From: Paramuribaculum sp.
GTDB taxonomy: Bacteria; Bacteroidota; Bacteroidia; Bacteroidales; Muribaculaceae
Length of the DNA stretch: 6,238 nt
Direction: 5' to 3'
Assembly: GCA_029058455.1 (NCBI GenBank)
Contig: JAIDXU010000075.1
Span: 1 to 6,238, forward strand
Position 1 is the stretch's first letter, and each line of letters opens with the position of its first letter. Positions 1-6,238 of this stretch are shown here, piece after piece. A program made the position numbers and the translations under genes. The notes under the pieces are model-generated. The model was not told where the DNA came from. It did not search any database and saw nothing but the letters and a program-made list of their open reading frames with translations.

Positions 1-1
1 C

Positions 2-85
2 TGACAACAGTGTGGCAAAATCAAGGGCGGTCGGCACTTTGGCAAAATCGGCCGGCTGGAGAATCCCTGGGCCGAGCACAAGCCA
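2..85 (-). pseudogene. rodA: RodA continuation beyond an in-frame stop (runs off window)
   Basis: Reading on past the TGA at 86-88 in the same frame gives 28 open codons to the window edge. They begin WLVLGPGILQPADFAK and end DFATLLS. This is the conserved SEDS-family stretch that follows the KG-x-x-x-W motif in RodA and FtsW (compare the RWLDLGIVRFQPSEIAK stretch of E. coli RodA). The frame and the conserved residues are intact, so the interruption is a point change rather than an indel. The rest of the protein, including the catalytic region and most membrane helices, lies outside the window. Whether this part is ever translated cannot be told from the sequence: it could be a nonsense allele, a base error or a rare read-through. 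Confidence 0.8.
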
Positions 86-430
86 TCAGTTGGAGCCCTT
101 GATGTCGGGGGCTATGAATATGGTTATCAGCAATAATCCCAACATTCCCACATAGAGCGGGAAAGCATAGGTCTCATAGATTCTCGGGTCGATGAGCAGA
201 AGAATCATGCCGAGCAGCAATGACAGTCCGATCCATGTTATCTGTTTGCCTGAAAATTCGTTGAACGAAAAAATCGAGGCGTTGTCGAAGTCATAGCTCG
301 CGGCATAGATACTTATTGCTCCTGCTATCACCAACAGCAGATAGATCACTATGGTTATCCAGTCGATGTAGCGAAACACCGTCGGAGAGTCATTATTATG
401 GTTATAGCTGAGATTAATATTCATATTCAC
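86..430 (-). CDS. rodA: RodA N-terminal part (SEDS peptidoglycan glycosyltransferase), ended by an early TGA
   Basis: RodA is the membrane glycan polymerase of the elongasome and works with PBP2 to build peptidoglycan from lipid II. This 114-residue reading frame shows the family N-terminus: a short polar leader, then probable membrane helices at about residues 23-45, 64-80 and 89-107, then APDIKGSN, where the frame meets TGA at 86-88. RodA proteins usually have about 370-490 residues and around ten helices, so this part alone could not be an active enzyme. The first codon is GTG at 428-430, which overlaps the end of mrdA by 17 bp; an ATG two codons later (422-424) is an equally possible start with an 11-bp overlap. 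No Shine-Dalgarno site is visible, so translation is probably coupled to mrdA. The identity is firm from context and sequence; the state of the gene is uncertain. Confidence 0.88.
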   Translation of the reverse strand: MNMNINLSYNHNNDSPTVFRYIDWITIVIYLLLVIAGAISIYAASYDFDNASIFSFNEFSGKQITWIGLSLLLGMILLLIDPRIYETYAFPLYVGMLGLLLITIFIAPDIKGSN

Positions 431-2264
431 TCAGGTGGTCGGTGCGGGCTCTCATCATGGCCTGCTCCATCGGTTTTCGGTTGTCGGCTATGTAGCCTTT
501 AAGATATTTTTCAATAACGAGCGACCCAATAGGCACTCCGTAGGTTGCTCCCCATTCACCGTTTTCCACATAAACGGCCACGGCGATTTTGGGATTTTCG
601 TATGGTGCGAAGCCCATGAAAGCCGAGTGGTCGAGACCGTGGGGATTCTGAGCCGTACCTGTTTTGCCCGCCACTTCGATGTCGGGCAGATTGGCTTTGG
701 TGCAAGTGCCTCCGAGCACAGCCATTCTCATTCCGTGAGCCACGGCGGGATAGTGGGAGACATCCACGGTGGGAACACGTCGTGTGAGATATTCGGGAGC
801 GAGAACGGTATCCTGAATCTCTTTTACCACATGGGGAGTGATAAACCATCCCCGGTTGGCAATCGTCGCGGCGAGATTGGCGATCTGGAGCGGAGTGGCC
901 GTTACCTCACCCTGACCGATAGCCACCGATATAACCGTGTTGGCGCTCCAGTGACCTTCGCCGTAGCGTTTTGAATAATATTTGGCGTTGGGAAGGAAAC
1001 CGCGGCCTTCGCCCGGAAGGTCTATGCCGAGTTTATATCCATAGCCCATCGACACAAGATGATTTTTCCATACCTCGAAAGCGTCGGCCGATGTCCCGTA
1101 TTTGCTCCTGCGGTCAATCATGTTCTTGAATCCCCAGCAGAAATATGAGTTACATGATGTCTGGAGTGCGAAGTCAAGGGCGAGGGGAGTGTAATGTAGG
1201 TGACAGCCAACTCTCAGGTTGCCGTTGATATAACCTTTGTAGCAGGGATAACGGGTGTTGTTGTCAATTATTCCTTCGCTCAGGAATATCAAGGCCTGTG
1301 TGGGTTTGAATGTCGACCCCGGAGGATAGAAACCCGATTTGGCGCGGTCCATCAGCGGTCGATGAGGCGTTTCCTTAAGCATCTGGTAGTTTTTGCCTCG
1401 GTCGCGGCCTACGAGAAGCGAAGGGTCATAGGAGGGGGAGGTTACAAAAGCGAGCACCTCGCCGGTGGCCGGCTCTATGGCTACGATAGCGCCGAGCTTG
1501 TTCATCATCAGACTCTCCGCATACTGCTGCAGCTCGATGTCGAGCGAAAGCTTGAGATTTCGGCCTGCAATAGCGCTCACGTCATATCGGCCATCCTCAT
1601 ATTTTCCTTTAATCTGGCCGTTGGCGGCGCGGATAAGTATTTCGGTGCCTTTGCGGCCGCGCAGATGCTCCTCATAGGAGTTTTCCACGCCGGTATCGCC
1701 GGTATAGTCGCCCGGCGAGTAATAGGGGTCTTTTTCAATATCGTTTTTCGAAACCTCACGGATATTACCGAGCACATTGGCCGCGCAGTGATAGTAGTAG
1801 TCGCGCTGAATTCGTTTCTGAATATAAAAACCGGGAAAACGATAGAGTTTTTCCTGCAGTCGGCCGTAGTCTTCGGTGGTGAGGTTCGACATCAGGGTCT
1901 GGGGCACATAGGAGGAATAGTTGGGCGAGGAGTGCATGTTGGTCCATCTTTTTTGAAAATCCTCGTATGTGATTCCCAATGCTTTGCAAAGATTGAGGGT
2001 GTCGAATGGCTCCACATCCCTGGGTATGAGCATGAGGTCGTAGGCCGGTTGGTTGAACACCACCACGCGACCCGTGCGGTCATAGATAGTGCCTCTCGAC
2101 GGATAGATTGTTTTTTTGAGAAAGGCGTTTGAGTCGGCGTATGCCTTATATTTGTCATCAGCTACCTGCAGGTCGAAAAGTCTCACGCAGTAGATAGCGC
2201 AGATGGCAATTATAAAGCCTGAAATTATGTATTTACGTTTTTCAAGTTTATAATCTTTTCTCAC
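414..2264 (-). CDS. mrdA: Penicillin-binding protein 2, elongasome transpeptidase
   Basis: This class B PBP is the D,D-transpeptidase that cross-links new peptidoglycan during cell elongation, anchored in the inner membrane and paired with RodA. Counting from the GTG at 2262-2264 (616 residues), the layout is a short basic leader (RKDYKLEKRK), one membrane helix at about 12-30, the PBP dimerisation/pedestal domain (YPSRGTIYDRTG near 54-65), and a C-terminal transpeptidase domain. The catalytic motifs are all present: STFK at about 317-320 (nucleophile Ser317), SCN at 370-372 and KTGTAQ at 534-539. The frame stays open upstream to a TTG at 2297, but the GTG start places the YKLEKRKY leader at the N-terminus as in Bacteroidales relatives. 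It overlaps mreD by 17 bp and rodA by 17 bp. No defect is seen. Position inside the mre operon and SEDS pairing support an elongation rather than a division (FtsI) role. Confidence 0.95.
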   Translation of the reverse strand: MRKDYKLEKRKYIISGFIIAICAIYCVRLFDLQVADDKYKAYADSNAFLKKTIYPSRGTIYDRTGRVVVFNQPAYDLMLIPRDVEPFDTLNLCKALGITYEDFQKRWTNMHSSPNYSSYVPQTLMSNLTTEDYGRLQEKLYRFPGFYIQKRIQRDYYYHCAANVLGNIREVSKNDIEKDPYYSPGDYTGDTGVENSYEEHLRGRKGTEILIRAANGQIKGKYEDGRYDVSAIAGRNLKLSLDIELQQYAESLMMNKLGAIVAIEPATGEVLAFVTSPSYDPSLLVGRDRGKNYQMLKETPHRPLMDRAKSGFYPPGSTFKPTQALIFLSEGIIDNNTRYPCYKGYINGNLRVGCHLHYTPLALDFALQTSCNSYFCWGFKNMIDRRSKYGTSADAFEVWKNHLVSMGYGYKLGIDLPGEGRGFLPNAKYYSKRYGEGHWSANTVISVAIGQGEVTATPLQIANLAATIANRGWFITPHVVKEIQDTVLAPEYLTRRVPTVDVSHYPAVAHGMRMAVLGGTCTKANLPDIEVAGKTGTAQNPHGLDHSAFMGFAPYENPKIAVAVYVENGEWGATYGVPIGSLVIEKYLKGYIADNRKPMEQAMMRARTDHLSEYEY

Positions 2265-2772
2265 GACGTTGTGTTGATGTAAGATAGTCGAGGGCAAGGA
2301 GCAGCGCCGACGAGAGAATCGTTGAGCCGGCTATGCCGGAGACTATGTGCAATATGTTGAAGAATGTGAGCGAATCGGCTATCATAGCTATCATCGAATA
2401 GAGAAGGGTGATAGTGACAAGATAGCGCAGAAACACCGATAATCCGAGCGACTTGATCGACGGACACGGGTCGGTGAGATCCTGCTCATGCGGGAAATAA
2501 AGCCTGAGAATAGAGCTGCGCGACGCCGACATGAGTGTGGCGGCAAGGGCATTGACGCCGGGTGTGTCACAGAATATGTCGACAATCATTCCCATTATAA
2601 ATCCGATTGTAATTACCCAGTTGCGGTTGAGGGTGAGGGGCAGCGTGATGGGCACGAAGATAAACACAAACGGCACCGCCACACCGAACAGACACACATG
2701 GCTGAACACAATGCCCTGTGCCAGAAGCAATATGATCGAAAGCAGCAGAAAATAGAGTGAGGTGCGTGTCAT
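2248..2772 (-). CDS. mreD: Rod shape-determining protein MreD
   Basis: MreD is a small integral membrane protein that links MreC, MreB and the PBP2-RodA synthase. The 174-residue product is very hydrophobic, with probable helices at about 5-26, 32-48, 52-68, 109-133 and 139-162. The GMIVDIFCDTPGVNALAAT stretch (61-79) matches the MreD pattern G-x-x-x-D followed by a short loop and G-x-N-A, which is the best-conserved part of the family. Length is typical (about 160-180). The ATG at 2770-2772 lies 37 bp after mreC, with no Shine-Dalgarno site visible. The last five codons overlap the mrdA start, with the TAA at 2248-2250, so mrdA translation is probably coupled to it. MreD families diverge fast, so the call rests on the motif, topology and position between mreC and mrdA together. 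Confidence 0.92.
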   Translation of the reverse strand: MTRTSLYFLLLSIILLLAQGIVFSHVCLFGVAVPFVFIFVPITLPLTLNRNWVITIGFIMGMIVDIFCDTPGVNALAATLMSASRSSILRLYFPHEQDLTDPCPSIKSLGLSVFLRYLVTITLLYSMIAMIADSLTFFNILHIVSGIAGSTILSSALLLALDYLTSTQRREKRL

Positions 2773-2809
2773 GAATGACTGTCTTTAATGATTGGTATTT
2801 GCAAGGAGG

Positions 2810-3667
2810 TTATTTCTTGTTGCCGGAGCCTGTCTGCCGGTCATCATCCTCCACTGCCTTTATCTCGTCGCTGAGATAGTCAACCACGATTCTCACTGTG
2901 GAGAGCGTGGAGAAGTCGGTGAAAAGTCTTACTCTCAGAGTGCGGAAATTTTCTTCGGCGATGGCGTCGACCACGATACCAACCGGCACACCTTCGGGAA
3001 AGACTGTCGAGAGGCCCGAGGTCACTACCGTGTCGCCGAGATTGAATTCGGCATGTTGGGGCAGCTCCTCAAGCACCGCTTCAAGGGGTGATTCTCCGTC
3101 CCATACCAATGAGCCAACAAGCTCCTGACCTTTGATTTTGCAGGAGTTGCGCAGATAGGGGTTGAGCACCGACATTACCCGCGAGGCGTGGGGACCAACG
3201 ACATTGACTATTCCCACAACTCCGTTTTGGTCAACCACTCCCATTTCAGGGGCGAGTCCGTCAAGCGATCCCTTGTCGATGGTGATGTAGTTGTGGCTGC
3301 GGTTTATGGAGTTGTTGATAACGTTGGCCAGCACGAAGTTATAACGCTGAAGAGCTGTGTCGACAGGCACCGAGTCGGCATACTCCTTGTTCTCATATTG
3401 CTTGATGATATGCTTGAGTTTCAGGATTTCAAGCTCGAGATCAGCGTTGCGGGTCTGGAGGTCGGCGTTGATGTCGCGCAGATAGAAATAGGAGGTTACC
3501 GAGTTGGCGGCTCCATAGACAGTGCGTCCCAACACTCCCGCCGATGTGAGGAAGAGGTGGTGCTGATAGGGATTGCGGCTAAAGAGCAGACAACATGAGG
3601 CCACCACATAGATTATCGTGAGGATCCATGTGCTGTATCTTATGAAGAACCTGATGAGATTTCTCAC
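2810..3667 (-). CDS. mreC: Rod shape-determining protein MreC
   Basis: MreC is a bitopic membrane protein whose periplasmic part scaffolds PBP2 and activates the elongasome. Counting from the GTG at 3665-3667 (285 residues), there is a short basic cytoplasmic leader (RNLIRFFIRYS), a membrane helix at about 13-30, a coiled coil at about 61-94 (LRDINADLQTRNADLELEIL), and the two beta-barrel domains at about 110-268. NYITIDKGSLDGLAPEMGVV and GIVNVVGPHASRVMSVL are characteristic MreC sequence. The acidic, polar tail (EDDDRQTGSGNKK) is probably disordered. The frame stays open upstream to a TTG at 3721, but that codon sits at the loop edge of a strong RNA hairpin and would add 18 basic residues not usual for the family, so GTG is preferred. 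It lies 104 bp after mreB and 37 bp before mreD. Confidence 0.93.
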   Translation of the reverse strand: MRNLIRFFIRYSTWILTIIYVVASCCLLFSRNPYQHHLFLTSAGVLGRTVYGAANSVTSYFYLRDINADLQTRNADLELEILKLKHIIKQYENKEYADSVPVDTALQRYNFVLANVINNSINRSHNYITIDKGSLDGLAPEMGVVDQNGVVGIVNVVGPHASRVMSVLNPYLRNSCKIKGQELVGSLVWDGESPLEAVLEELPQHAEFNLGDTVVTSGLSTVFPEGVPVGIVVDAIAEENFRTLRVRLFTDFSTLSTVRIVVDYLSDEIKAVEDDDRQTGSGNKK

Positions 3668-3704
3668 TCTGAAGCGGAAATAGAGGTTTAAACGGGTAAT
3701 CAGA

Positions 3705-3745
3705 CGCGGCTTTGCCCGCAATCAGTAATGCGGACAAAGCCTGCG
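3705..3745 (-). promoter_or_regulatory. Strong RNA hairpin in the mreB-mreC spacer
   Basis: On the minus-strand transcript, the arm GGCTTTGTCCGCA (3741 to 3729) pairs with TGCGGGCAAAGCC (3720 to 3708), giving 13 base pairs including one G-U, around the 8-nt loop TTACTGAT. Past one bulged A (3742) the stem continues with three more G-C pairs (3745-3743 with 3707-3705). It begins about 26 nt after the mreB stop. No U-run follows the stem, so it is not a classic intrinsic terminator. A role in protecting the mreB 3' end, RNA processing or partial attenuation before mreC is inference. The structure is seen directly; its function is unknown. Confidence 0.6.
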
Positions 3746-3771
3746 CCTATATAAAATAATGTGAAGTGTGA

Positions 3772-4791
3772 TCAGCGGATGAGGAAGTTGAAGCGGTCGA
3801 TGTTTTTAAGAGCCACTCCTGTGCCTTTGGCCACCGCTTTGAGAGGATCTTCGGCCACGTGGAACTGAATACCGATCTTATCGGCCAGACGCTTGTCGAG
3901 ACCTCTGAGCAGAGCGCCGCCGCCGGCGAGATAGATGCCGTTTTTCACGATGTCGGCATAAAGCTCGGGGGGAGTCTGTTCGAGAGCCGAGAGCACGGCC
4001 ACTTCGATCTTGGCAATCGATTTCTCGATACTGTGGCTGATTTCCTGATAGCTCACGGGCACTTCCATCGGGAGCGCGGTCATGAGGTTGGGACCATGCA
4101 CGATATAATCTTCCGGCGGTTCCTCCAGTTCGGTGAGGGCCGAGCCGACATTCATCTTGATAAGTTCGGCGGTGCGTTCGCCTACTCTCACATTGTGAAC
4201 GCGGCGCATGTGTTCCTGAATATCGGCGGTGAGGTCGTCGCCGGCAATCTTGATCGACTTGTTGCTCACGATACCGCCGAGAGAGATAACTGCAATCTCG
4301 GTGGTGCCGCCGCCTATGTCGACGATCATGTTTCCTTCGGGGGCAACAACGTCGATACCGATACCGAGAGCTGCGGCCATAGGCTCATAGATCATATAGA
4401 CGTCGCGGCCGCCGGCATGTTCCGAGCTGTCGCGCACGGCACGGATCTCAACCTCGGTCGAACCTGAAGGTATGCCGACCACCATACGCATGGAGGGGGA
4501 GAACCAGCGGTTTTTGGCTGACGCTTTTTCAACGAGACCGCGAATCATCATTTCGGCGGCGTTGAAGTCGGCGATCACGCCCTGACGGAGGGGACGGATG
4601 GTGCGGATGCCTGCAGGCTCCTTGCCATACATCTGCTGAGCTTCGTTGCCCACGGCTATGAGTTTGCCTGAACGCACCTCTATAGCCACAATCGACGGTT
4701 CGTCAATGACGATACGGTCGTTGTAGATTATAATCGTATTGGCCGTGCCGAGGTCAATAGCAATTTCTTTGGTGAGTGAGAAGATACCCAT
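3772..4791 (-). CDS. mreB: Actin-like rod shape protein MreB
   Basis: MreB is the ATP-binding bacterial actin that forms short membrane-bound filaments and steers the elongasome. The 339-residue product has the family's usual length and every nucleotide-site motif: phosphate-1 DLGTANT (13-19), the GIPSG...E stretch (106-113), EPMAAALG (136-143), phosphate-2 DIGGGTTE (158-165) and the adenosine motif LAGGGALLRG (288-297). EPSIVAI (31-37) is also typical. The N-terminus MGIFSLTKEIAIDLG has no long amphipathic extension; the hydrophobic residues in MGIF could serve membrane contact, as in other short-headed MreBs (inference). The ATG at 4789-4791 is 45 bp after purH, with no Shine-Dalgarno site but an A/T-rich leader. 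The stop is TGA (3772-3774), which shows that TGA is a normal stop in this genome. A hairpin lies just downstream. Confidence 0.97.
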   Translation of the reverse strand: MGIFSLTKEIAIDLGTANTIIIYNDRIVIDEPSIVAIEVRSGKLIAVGNEAQQMYGKEPAGIRTIRPLRQGVIADFNAAEMMIRGLVEKASAKNRWFSPSMRMVVGIPSGSTEVEIRAVRDSSEHAGGRDVYMIYEPMAAALGIGIDVVAPEGNMIVDIGGGTTEIAVISLGGIVSNKSIKIAGDDLTADIQEHMRRVHNVRVGERTAELIKMNVGSALTELEEPPEDYIVHGPNLMTALPMEVPVSYQEISHSIEKSIAKIEVAVLSALEQTPPELYADIVKNGIYLAGGGALLRGLDKRLADKIGIQFHVAEDPLKAVAKGTGVALKNIDRFNFLIR

Positions 4792-4836
4792 GTTTCAATG
4801 AAATAAAGGGGTGGTGTGGTAAGTATAGGGGAGATT
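4792..4836 (-). other. purH-mreB spacer, no clear signal
   Basis: These 45 bases on the transcript strand read as a C-rich part followed by an A/T-rich leader (TTTATTTCATTGAAAC) just before the mreB ATG. There is no hairpin, no U-run and no Shine-Dalgarno site. TATACTT partly resembles the Bacteroidota -7 box (TAnnTTTG), but I find no convincing -33 element at the right distance. An internal mreB promoter here is possible but not supported. Confidence 0.4.
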
Positions 4837-6238
4837 TTAATGCTTGAAGTGACGCACTGAAGTCATTACCATAGCCACGTTGTGGGCGTTGCAATATTCA
4901 ATGCTGTCGTTGTCGCGCACTGAGCCACCGGGCTGTATCACGGCGGTGATACCGGCTTCATGAGCGATTTCAACACAGTCGGCAAACGGGAAGAAGGCGT
5001 CTGACGCCATTACTGCTCCGTTGAGATCGAAGCCGAAGCTCTGAGCTTTGGCAATGGCCTGACGAAGGGCATCCACACGTGAGGTCTGGCCTACACCAGA
5101 AGCGAGAAGCTGACCTTTTTTGGCAAGTGTGATGGCGTTGCTCTTGGAGTGTTTCACGATCTTGTTGGCAAAGATGAGGTCTTCGGCCTGAGCTTCGGTA
5201 ACGGCGGCTTCGGTCACCTGACGGAGGTCGGCCGGGGTTTCAACCTTGAGGTCGCGGTCCTGAACCAGAGCGCCGTTAAGCACGGAGCGATACTGGCGGG
5301 TGGTTTTGAGAGGCTGACGCTGAACGAGGATAATGCGGTTTTTCTTCTGCTTGAGTACCGCGAGGGCATCCTCGGTATAGTCGGGAGCTATGATTACCTC
5401 AAAGAAAATCTTGTTGATTTCTTCGGCGGTGGGGGTGTCGATGAGTCGGTTGGCGATAAGCACGCCGCCGAATGCGCTTACCGGATCGCCGGCGAGGGCA
5501 CACTGCCATGCTTCGAGAATGGTGGGGCGGGTAGCAAGTCCGCAGGCATTGTTGTGTTTGAGCACGGCGAATGTCGGGTCGGAGAACTCGGCCATAAGGC
5601 TTGTGGCGGCATCGATGTCAAGGAGATTGTTATATGAGATTTCCTTGCCGTGGAGCTGGGTGAAAAGCTCGTCGAACTGGCCGTAGAATCTGCCCTGCTG
5701 ATGAGGATTCTCGCCATAGCGGAGGTGCATTGAGCCGTCGAGGGCAACTCTGAGCGATGAGGGTGCTTCGGCAGCTGTTGAGGCGAAATAGTTGAAGATA
5801 GCGCTGTCATAGGCTGATGACACGCCAAAGGCGGCGGTGGCCAGTTCGCGACGTTCTTCAAGAGAGGTTTCCGCACCGCGTGCGTTAAGGATTTCCTCGA
5901 GTTTGCCATATTGGGCTTTGGAGGCCACGATGGCTACGTCAGAGAAGTTTTTGGCTGCGGCACGTATGAGAGAAATGCCGCCTATATCGATTTTCTCGAT
6001 GATGTCGGCTTCACATGCGCCTGAGGCAACAGTAGCCTCAAAGGGATATAGGTCAACAATCACGAGGTCGATTTCAGGAATTTCATATTTAAGGGTGTGA
6101 GCCTTATCGTCGGAGTTGTCGCGGCGCGAAAGAATACCGCCGAACACTTTGGGGTGGAGAGTTTTCACTCTGCCGCCAAGAATCGAGGGATAGCCGGTGA
6201 GATCCTCAACGGCGTCACATTCCAGGCCGAGGCTATGG
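4837..6238 (-). CDS. purH: Bifunctional purine biosynthesis protein PurH (5' end outside window)
   Basis: PurH joins AICAR transformylase and IMP cyclohydrolase, the last two steps from AICAR to IMP, in the cytosol. The window holds 466 codons ending in TAA at 4837-4839; the frame is open to the edge, where it reads HSLGLECDAVEDLTGYPSILGG. About 40-45 N-terminal residues are missing if it matches the roughly 507-residue Bacteroidales form. The N-terminal MGS-like cyclohydrolase domain shows GGRVKTLHPKVFGGIL (from about residue 21 of the visible part) and KIDIGGISLIRAAAKN. The transformylase domain shows RYGENPHQ, the catalytic Lys-His pair in LKHNNACGLA (visible residues 227-228), ASGVGQTSRVDA, GAVMASDAFFPF and the C-terminal RHFKH. 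The KHNNACG form, rather than KHVNPAG, fits a Bacteroidota-type PurH. No defect is seen. Internal GTG and ATG codons are not the start. Confidence 0.97.
   Translation of the reverse strand, partial: HSLGLECDAVEDLTGYPSILGGRVKTLHPKVFGGILSRRDNSDDKAHTLKYEIPEIDLVIVDLYPFEATVASGACEADIIEKIDIGGISLIRAAAKNFSDVAIVASKAQYGKLEEILNARGAETSLEERRELATAAFGVSSAYDSAIFNYFASTAAEAPSSLRVALDGSMHLRYGENPHQQGRFYGQFDELFTQLHGKEISYNNLLDIDAATSLMAEFSDPTFAVLKHNNACGLATRPTILEAWQCALAGDPVSAFGGVLIANRLIDTPTAEEINKIFFEVIIAPDYTEDALAVLKQKKNRIILVQRQPLKTTRQYRSVLNGALVQDRDLKVETPADLRQVTEAAVTEAQAEDLIFANKIVKHSKSNAITLAKKGQLLASGVGQTSRVDALRQAIAKAQSFGFDLNGAVMASDAFFPFADCVEIAHEAGITAVIQPGGSVRDNDSIEYCNAHNVAMVMTSVRHFKH

Noticed and set aside
86..88. Genetic-code change with TGA read as an amino acid
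   Set aside because: mreB ends at TGA (3772-3774) at its normal length, Trp is encoded by TGG where checked, and the other genes end at TAA. One internal TGA does not support recoding.
86..88. Selenocysteine at the rodA TGA
   Set aside because: RodA has no redox Cys at this place and no selenoprotein members that I know of. Relatives carry Arg or Ser there.
435..974. 179-codon open frame on the plus strand, opposite the end of mrdA
   Set aside because: It is codon-aligned with mrdA and lies within its transpeptidase domain. No protein features or start signals support it.
1200..2132. 310-codon open frame on the plus strand, opposite mrdA
   Set aside because: It is exactly codon-aligned with mrdA, so its stops could arise only from TTA, CTA or TCA codons, which mrdA happens to avoid there. 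The translation has no recognisable domain, and mrdA is clearly the real gene.
2801..2810. AGGAGG in GCAAGGAGGT at the end of mreC
   Set aside because: It reads as a Shine-Dalgarno site only on the plus strand, where no gene follows. On the transcript strand it is CCTCC.
3859..4467. 202-codon open frame on the plus strand, opposite mreB
   Set aside because: Same codon-aligned antisense effect. mreB is fully conserved across the region, and the antisense product resembles nothing I know.
4812..4836. Possible Bacteroidota promoter (TATACTT) before mreB
   Set aside because: Only a partial match to TAnnTTTG, with no convincing -33 TTTG at the expected spacing.
5149..5637. 162-codon open frame on the plus strand, opposite purH
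   Set aside because: It is codon-aligned with purH, whose transformylase domain is conserved throughout.

Overview
The window looks like an ordinary chromosomal piece of a Bacteroidota genome, most likely order Bacteroidales and possibly the Muribaculaceae. This rests on the gene order, on Bacteroidales-like PurH and PBP2 sequence, on moderate G+C (about half, by eye), and on the lack of clear Shine-Dalgarno sites upstream of the starts. The family-level placement is inference from memory of related proteins, not a search.

Every gene is on the minus strand, so transcription runs from high to low coordinates. In that order the genes are purH (5' end outside the window), mreB, mreC, mreD, mrdA (PBP2) and the first part of rodA, which runs off at position 1. 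Spacing is tight: 45 bp between purH and mreB, 104 bp between mreB and mreC, 37 bp between mreC and mreD, and 17-bp overlaps at mreD/mrdA and mrdA/rodA. This looks like one operon. No gene-free stretch exceeds about 100 bp. I see no tRNA, rRNA, CRISPR array, insertion sequence or attachment site.

The five genes after purH encode the elongasome. MreB is the actin-like cytoskeletal filament. MreC and MreD are its membrane/periplasmic partners. PBP2 is the transpeptidase, and RodA is the SEDS glycosyltransferase that polymerises glycan strands. PurH carries out the last two steps of IMP synthesis; its link to the others is positional, and I see nothing tying it to wall growth.

The most notable point is an in-frame TGA at 86-88 that interrupts rodA after 114 codons, although clear RodA sequence continues in the same frame to the window edge. 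The second is a strong RNA hairpin between mreB and mreC, which also argues for a later mreC start. I found no evidence of a new biological system here.
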